Assembly: GCA_039707655.1 (NCBI GenBank)
Contig: CM077672.1
Location: 355,676,031 to 355,740,030, forward strand
Direction of reading: 5' to 3'
From: Elymus sibiricus
Taxonomy: Eukaryota > Streptophyta > Magnoliopsida > Poales > Poaceae
DNA: 64,000 bases
Shown: positions 58,811 through 64,000 of the stretch, piece by piece
Layout of the letters: each line of letters opens with the position of its first letter
How positions within the stretch are numbered: position 1 is the stretch's first letter
Notes under the pieces: model-generated
The model's database searches: none
Told to the model about the DNA's origin: nothing
What the model saw: only the letters and a program-made list of their open reading frames with translations
Program-made: the position numbers and the translations under genes

Positions 58811-59456
58811 ATGTCTAGTTCTAGCGTCAACAGCACTACATGGTACATCCACGAGGAATCCTCCTCTTCCCCAATACCGTACAGAGAAAAGCCGCTGCAG
58901 TATTGGCTAGATGTACCTTGTTGGTGCAAGGAGAAGGCTTCCAGGTGGATTTCTTGGAGCGATTCCAACCCAGGATGGCGATATTACTGCTGCACAAGAG
59001 TTCGGGTGATTTCCTATTTCTTCTCATTTCCAAAGTTGTTTTGGCCATTAAATGAAATTATAATCTTGACTCCAAATAGTGTTAATATCATAGATTGGTG
59101 GCTGTAAGTTCTTCGAATGGGTTGGTCCGGAAGTTCCCGAGTTCTTGAAGCAGCACTTGATTGATTTGCGTGACATGGTGCGTCGGGTCAAAAGAGAAAA
59201 GGATCCCCGAGTTCTTACTGAATTACAGGCCTACAAAGCACGGAATCAAGAGTTGCTGCAGAAGAAGGCTTGGACAGATGATTTGATCAAGAGGAAGGAT
59301 ATGCAAATTGAGGTGTTATTAACGAAAGATGCTGAAAATTCTGCTGCTATTAACCAGCTAAGGGTTAAGCAGAAGAAATTAGAGAGAGAGAAATTTGTTC
59401 TAAAATGTGTTTTAGTAGTAGCATTATTTGCTATGTTTGTCAAGCTGCTGTCTTGA
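58811..59456 (+). CDS. GRF zinc finger, coiled coil and C-terminal membrane protein carried by the MULE
   Basis: Two exons, 58811-59005 and 59094-59456, join in phase 0 across an 88-base GT/AG intron to give 185 aa with no stops. Residues about 35-80 are a GRF-type zinc finger: CWCKEKASRWISWSDSNPGW, RYYC, then GGCKFFEWVGPE after the splice, with the conserved NPG and FFxW; Cys spacing is right. Residues about 90-160 are a charged coiled coil (LTELQAYKARNQELLQKK, QLRVKQKKLERE). The last 20 (KCVLVVALFAMFVKLL) form a hydrophobic tail anchor. GRF fingers bind nucleic acid; GRF+coil+TM proteins are frequent and unexplained in grass genomes. It lies 1.3 kb after mudrA, same strand, within the TIRs, and unlike mudrA is undamaged. 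Confidence 0.85.
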
Positions 59457-59998
59457 ACATGCTGGTGTAATAAACATTTGGGATCCCTAAACATTTGGAT
59501 GCAAGGCTAATTTGAAGTGGACCAGTTCACAAACCACGATGTTTTCAATTCCTTAAACTTCCAATTTGTAGACACAAAATAGCATATGATTTGTATTGAA
59601 ACTAGATATCATGTGGACGCCTAATAAAAAGAAGGGATGGGAGCCCTAAAAATAAGGGAAGGGCATCTTTTGCCTGAAACTTTTACAAGCAAAGTTGCAT
59701 ATCATGTGGACTAAATTCCAAGGGGTTAATAAGATGTCACATCTTGCCCAGATTGCATGGGTACAAACTTGCTCAACAACCCATCATATTTGGAGATCTC
59801 TACATTAATTTATTTCAATTTACCTTAACTACATAGTAAAGAGCTAGTAAAGAGATGACAATTATTGTAAGTGCCACCATGTATCTGTTTTTTCTCCTCT
59901 GCCTTCACTTCAAGTCCTTGTATGACTCTTGCTTTCTCCTCTCCATCCATTTGCAGCTCCTCTACCACATGATCAAATATGGCCAGATCAGTCTCTAG
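59457..59998. other. spacer between convergent MULE genes
   Basis: AT-rich 3' regions of the GRF gene and the minus-strand gene. No frame or repeat worth naming. Transcripts from both sides could overlap here. Confidence 0.5.
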
Positions 59999-60363
59999 TT
60001 ACAACTTATGGTTGTGAGCAATTCTCCTTTCTTCCGCAATAGTACGCTTCAGCTCAACAATCAATCTGTTTTTATTGGCGAATTCAACACCCAAATTAGC
60101 CACCACCTCCTCCAATGCCATCTTCTCTCTACCCCACTGGATTGACTCATCTTGGTATGCAATATACCAAGGATCATCAGCCTGCCTGTTAAACGATAAT
60201 AATCCATCCAAAAGTAAATTAACACTACAAATTAAACGAGGGATCATTCAGATAGGCCGTGAGCGCTAACTACCTGAACCTCCTCTGAATCTGGTGTAGG
60301 CGAGCGTGGCCAAGACATGATCAAATCGCCACCCTCACCTCTATAACCGCTGCGACCAGACAT
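59999..60363 (-). CDS. small helical protein gene convergent with the GRF gene in the MULE
   Basis: Two exons on the minus strand, 60363-60274 and 60181-59999, join in phase 0 (donor CAG|GTAGTT, acceptor AGGCAG) to give 90 aa. It starts MSGRSGYRGEGGDLIMSWPR with SPTPDSEEVQ, then ADDPWYIAYQDESIQW and a long charged helix, probably a coiled coil (LEEVVANLGVEFANKN, ELKRTIAEERRIAH). I do not recognise the family. Its start is about 830 bases inside the right TIR, so the TIR region would be its promoter, as for mudrB in MuDR. The splice sites, phase and absence of stops support it; transcription is unproved and it could be part of a longer or decayed gene. Confidence 0.5.
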
Positions 60364-60765
60364 TTACTGCGATAGCGCCCCTGAAGTCAGGTGTTCAGAC
60401 GAGATTAAGGGAAAGGGTTCAGAAGCGCTTGAATAAGTCGGATCAGGATCCGAGAGCTCACTAAGAAATGCCGCGCGACTATTGGTGGTTGTCTTCGACG
60501 GCAGAGCAATTCTAGATGGTGGGGAATGGGGGTGTGGCGGCGGAGGCTCTGCGTGCGGTATGTTGGCCTCGAGGGACAATGCGGGCAGAGAAATATTGCT
60601 GGTGCCGTGGCGGACGTGCAACGCCGCAGGCCGCTGGTCGGCGCCGGAATCAAATTCGGAGATGCGGGCAAGCTGCGGCCATGGCTATGGCTGCTCTGTG
60701 GGGATAGTGCTCAGGGCTGTGCGCGGTCGGCCGTTGACAAATGATAGAGAGAATATACCCCACCT
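60364..60765. other. GC-rich leader/promoter region near the right TIR
   Basis: GC-rich sequence upstream of the minus-strand gene. Several overlapping open frames on both strands (60364-60796) follow from base composition and show no family. Confidence 0.5.
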
Positions 60766-61165
60766 GTCATATGCAACGCCAGCCCACCTGTCATAAGCTG
60801 CCTCGGCCCCACCTGTCATAAGCTGCCTCGGCCCCATCTGTCATAAGCTGCCTCAGCCCCACAAGTCAGGATCTTACTGCGTCTGCACTGTGGGGAGAGA
60901 GTGGCCAGACCCCACCTGCCAGGGTATCAAGCGGCCCCACATGTCATAAGTTGCCTCGACCCCACATGTCCAGATTCTACCGAAACAACACTGTGTGGAG
61001 AGAGAGGGGCCCGACCCCACCTGCCAGGGTATCACGCGGCCTCACATGTCATAAGCTGCATCGACCCCACATGTCAGGATTCTACCGTGTCAGCATTGTG
61101 GTGAGAGAGAGTGGACCGACCCCACCTGTCAGGATATCAAGCGGCCCCACTAGTCAGGAGGTAAC
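60766..61165. repeat. subterminal tandem repeats rich in CCCACCTGTCA
   Basis: First a ~25-base unit (CCCACCTGTCATAAGCTGCC) in four copies at 60785-60860, then a ~105-base unit (GACCCCACCTGCCAGGGTAT ... CACATGTC) repeated about 2.6 times from 60905 to 61165. They adjoin the right TIR. The left side has only single CTGACAGGTGGGG copies near 46120. Confidence 0.85.
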
Positions 61166-61196
61166 CGTCAAAGGCTATGACCGGACGGAAGTGCTC

Positions 61197-61312
61197 CGTT
61201 TGGGCTTTTGTGAGCGGGTGGTGGAGGGGGGAGGGCAAAAGTGAGCAGCGTTAGTTGGGCGGGGCAAAACTGAGGAGAACTTAGCAACCAGGGGCACAGA
61301 AATAGAAATCCC
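61197..61312 (-). repeat. MULE right terminal inverted repeat
   Basis: Reverse complement of 45925-46040, ending CAGAAATAGAAATCCC before the TSD. Confidence 0.93.
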
Positions 61313-61415
61313 TAAATAATAATATAAATTTCTATAAAAACTTAAAAAGTATATTAAAATTATAATATAATAGCATGAAACAATAAAAAATTATAGATAC
61401 GTTTGAGACATATCA

Positions 61416-61932
61416 ATGGGGCACTTTAGTTGCCAAGGTTAACATTGTCTTGATCATTGTGGAAGGATTTTTTAACTCCCCAGTTAATTAGTGTCGCATG
61501 TATATAAGTTGATTAATATGCCTGAATGTTGCATTGAATAACTGAAACACTTGCTAGAAAATGACCAATCTTCTGCGATCTCAGGTCAACCGTCAGTCAT
61601 GTTACATTTTGAGTTTCTATCCAGATTCTACCTATGGGTGCAACATAATGTGTGATACGAGCTCCCACCTTGGGTTCGACCCAATTCCATGACTTAATAT
61701 TGGTCTTAGGACCCAAGTCTTGCCCTCTCACATTCCTTCTCTCTATTCTCTCTCGTGCAACTACCTTCAGAACTACTATAGTCAATGTCTGGCGCTAGGA
61801 TCAATGGATCAATCACTGACGCACCCATATTCCTGACACCTCCTAACCCCATAGTGTTATGTCGTCCACTTGACGTTCAATGTGTCATGCCAAAGTGCCA
61901 CATGGGCATGGAGAAATTCTTAGAATAAGGAG
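61416..61932. other. intergenic, nothing recognised
   Basis: Between the old LTR and the next retroelement. A 62-codon minus frame (61785-61597) shows no known motif. Confidence 0.5.
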
Positions 61933-62896
61933 TGTCGGGGGGATGACCCCCGGGTAGGCAACGGAGCCCGAATCCCTTTCGGAAAATCATCAGAGCAAGA
62001 CAAGTCCCTCTGGCCGGCTTGCCAAGCACGCCGGCTCCCCAGCGCGAGCCGGCTCGGCGTGGCAACCCGGCCTGGCCGGCTGGCCCATGCCGGCTGGCCG
62101 CGAGGCGGCGAAGCCTTAGCGACGAAGCAAGTGGTGCTACAGCGATCCTCCCTTTACCCTGACAGAGCAGGTGAGGCTGCAGCTTTCCTTGCGCCCCCGC
62201 CCGAGGCGGGCGGTGTCAGTGAGGCGCGGTCCTGTAGAAACGGCGGCGCCGACCTCCCTTTGACGATGGACAAGACACGCCACAGTGCCTCGAACCCAGA
62301 CTGACGAGACAAGACCCGTCACGATGCCCGCGCCAGGCAGGTGCGGCGCACCTGACGACCCGGCACCCGGCGACCCGGCATCCCGGCATCTGGCGACCCG
62401 GCGACCCGGCGACACGGCGACCCGGCCACCGGATCCTGGTCAATGACACCAGGGGCCCGCGCCTCTGGTACGTTACCGTTGTAACCCTGGGGGTCGGCCT
62501 ATAAGACCCCCAGGGAGGCCTCCGTGCAGAGAGATCGGGTTTTAGTGGCTGAGAGTTCGAGTTAGTGCGGTAAGGTCAGTTCTCACCCTAGCTAGCTCTC
62601 TCCAGATCACGAACACTCGCACAGGAGAGGCAGAACGGTGGCTTAGCCCCTTCTCCCTCCTCCGTCCAAGCAGCTCCAGGAGCGACTCTGTAACCTCTGT
62701 GCTTATCAGCTCACACGGCAGGAGTAGGGGTGTTTCCTCTCCAGAGGGCCCCGAACCTGGGTACGTCTTGTGTCCCGCACTCGCTCGTGCCAACCTCGCC
62801 TCCGGAACCCACCGGCGTCCTATCGTAGCCCCACCTCATAAGCCATCTCATGGCATCTGCCGAGAATCACGCACCCCTAGCAAGAATACCACGATA
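61933..62896 (+). repeat. gypsy 5' LTR with TATA box
   Basis: 964 bases, starting TGTCGGGGGGATGACCCCCG and ending CACGATA (one change from the expected CGACA). It has a probable TATA box CTATAAGA at 62499-62506 inside a CCCTGGGGGTC...GACCCCCAGGG inverted repeat, and near 62340-62425 a short tandem array of GGCGACCCGGC units. Confidence 0.75.
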
Positions 62897-64000
62897 GTTG
62901 GCGCCCACCGTGGGGCTGCTCGCGGCGTCGACCTGAGTCAAGTTCCGGACGAGGCCCTTCACCAGCTCCGGCGAGCGCATCGTGCACGGTTTGGTCCGTG
63001 CGCCCCGCACGGCAAAACCGGCCGGCTGCAGCGCTGCGCTGGGCGCAGACGTCGCCAGCCCCGCAGGCTGCTTCATCGTCCCCTTCGGCGCGCTGCGCGT
63101 CTTCATCGGGCTCGTCCCCGACGTGTTTCCCAGCGAAGTGTGCAACTGCGCCGACTCACCTGTCCCCGTTAGCCGCGCCGTCCCCGACGACGTCGCTGCT
63201 CTCTGCGTTCACGCAGAGGTGCTCACCATCGGCACCAGTTCCGGCTCCCCGCGCGCCAAGGAGAAGGATGCCGCGGCCGTCGCCTTGGCTGCGGCTCCGC
63301 CTTCGCGCCGCCGCGGCTCGCCTTGAGCGCCTCCGCTCGCGCACGCGTCGCCGCCGCCTCGACCCGCTCCTCCCCCGCTGCGCTGCTGCCGGCCACGCAT
63401 GCGCCTCGCCAGGGCCGCGCTCCTCTCCTCCGTCCGCGTCGCTGCGCCACCACTGCCGGCTCCACTGCCCAGCCGCCGTCTCCGGCCCCGCGCGCTCGCC
63501 TCGGCCGTCTCCGAACCCGGCCGCGCGCCCGCCCTGCTCGGGCCTCGCGCGCTCGCCTCGGCCGTCTCCGAACCCGGCCGCGCGCTGGCCTCCCAGCCCC
63601 CTGCCGGGTCGCCGCGCCTGGCCGGCTCCGACTGCGCGCCACTCCGGCTCCGCTCCGTCCGCCCCGGCCGTCTCCTCCATCATCTCCAGCCGCTGCACGC
63701 GAAGCACAACGTGCACCCACCGAGCCGGCCTCTTTGTGTTGCTTCGTTCTGGACCACGCGCCGCTCGCCGGCTCCGCCTGCTCGTCCTCCACGACCAAGC
63801 GGTCGCGCGCCTGCGGTTCCCTGTTAACGGCTCCGCCCGTCCTCACGTCCGTACCGCTGCGGCCGCGTCCCGTCTCGCCGGCTCCGCCTGCTATGCCGCG
63901 TGGCCGCCGCCTCCGCCCGCGCTTGGCCTCCTGCCCCGCGCGTCCTGTCTGGCTTGCCCACGCCTCCGCATCCGCCGCCTGCGCGTCCGCGCGCCACGGC
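61933..64000 (+). mobile_element. gypsy-type LTR retrotransposon, 5' part only
   Basis: LTR 61933-62896, primer site TTGGCGCCCACCGTGGGGC at 62898-62916, then a very GC-rich leader to the window end. This primer site is usual in Triticeae gypsy elements. No gag domain is reached. Overlapping high-GC frames on both strands (62699-63172, 62982-63326, 63156-63846) are not recognisable proteins. Confidence 0.8.

Larger units (their letters stand above)
45925..61312 (+). mobile_element. Mutator-like element (MULE) with three genes, 116-bp TIRs, TSD TAAATAATA
   Basis: Inverted ends 45925-46040 and 61197-61312 (both 116 bases, no gaps, about 14 mismatches), starting GGGATTTCTATTTCTGTGCC. A perfect 9-bp duplication TAAATAATA (45916-45924 and 61313-61321) is the Mutator size. 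Removing E3 and its TSD copy leaves about 7.7 kb. Genes: a mudrA-type transposase (plus, 46683 on), a GRF zinc-finger gene (plus, 58811-59456) and a convergent small gene (minus, 60363-59999) reading in from the right TIR. The arrangement recalls maize MuDR (mudrA/mudrB convergent), but the second genes are unrelated to mudrB as far as I can see. Confidence 0.95.
37462..61415 (-). mobile_element. old LTR (solo or truncated) carrying two nested insertions
   Basis: The minus-strand LTR starts TGATATGTCTCAAACG at 61415, continues over 61322-61415, 45742-45924 and 38644-37462, and ends GGGAATCCCAACA. Its text parallels the E1/E2 LTRs (GGGCCCATAGGTTCACTAG, ACTCCACCCC, GCAGAAAACATTAACTTGCACTGGGC) but the termini differ, so it is a related family. 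About 1.46 kb remain after removing E2 and the MULE. No primer site or internal domain adjoins either side. Flanks AGAGT and ATGGG are not a duplication, so it is a solo LTR from unequal recombination or a truncated copy. Confidence 0.78.

Noticed and set aside
60482..60796. 104-codon plus-strand frame near the right TIR of the MULE
   Set aside because: Overlaps frames in other registers and runs into the tandem repeats; composition-driven.
62699..63846. Several 100-200 codon frames on both strands at the right end
   Set aside because: GC content above 70% yields long chance frames. None resembles gag or any other family, and one starts within the LTR and crosses the primer site.

Overview
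This is plant nuclear DNA, almost certainly from a Triticeae grass (wheat, Aegilops, barley or rye group). The evidence is spliceosomal genes, nested LTR retrotransposons whose LTRs begin TGATACGTCTCCAACG (Sabrina/WHAM type) or TGTTGGAAATATGCCC (Triticeae copia type), Stowaway and Tourist MITEs, and an Au-SINE-like element. Family names are recalled, not searched. About three quarters of the window is transposon-derived.

Layout. (1) 1-4290, minus strand: the N-terminal exons of a host gene, an SNF2 remodeller of the DRD1/CLASSY (RNA-directed DNA methylation) family. Five exons with phase-compatible splice junctions can be read; the ATPase domain lies beyond position 1. A MITE (4471-4784) and a 24-base G run (4344-4367) lie just upstream of its start codon. 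(2) 5115-26947: two diverged copies of a ~2 kb repeat. Copy A is continuous. Copy B is split first by a copia element (7660-15929, one LTR truncated) and then by a 5'-truncated LINE, which is itself split by a gypsy-type element, E1 (17346-25786, TSD GGCTG). (3) 28545-33993: small elements: Stowaway MITEs, a deleted hAT element with a perfect 8-bp TSD, a 5'-truncated LINE with a 17-bp TSD, a fragment resembling a 4-coumarate-CoA ligase-like gene, and a SINE. (4) 37462-61415: one old LTR (minus) holding two insertions: gypsy-type E2 (38645-45736) and a 7.7-kb Mutator-like element (MULE, 45925-61312, 116-bp TIRs, perfect 9-bp TSD). The MULE carries a third gypsy-type element, E3 (49574-57269, TSD ATGAT), inside its transposase gene. 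(5) 61933-64000: the 5' LTR, primer binding site and leader of another gypsy element, cut by the window end.

Genes. The only host gene supported is the remodeller. The most interesting unit is the MULE. Its mudrA-like transposase is broken (two stops, two frameshifts and a retrotransposon insertion), but it also carries an apparently intact two-exon gene for a GRF zinc finger + coiled coil + C-terminal membrane segment (185 aa), and a convergent two-exon reading frame for a 90-aa helical protein reading inward from the right TIR. E1, E2 and E3 all lack pol. E1 and E2 share LTRs, leader and 3' region but carry unrelated coding cassettes between leader and stop codon.
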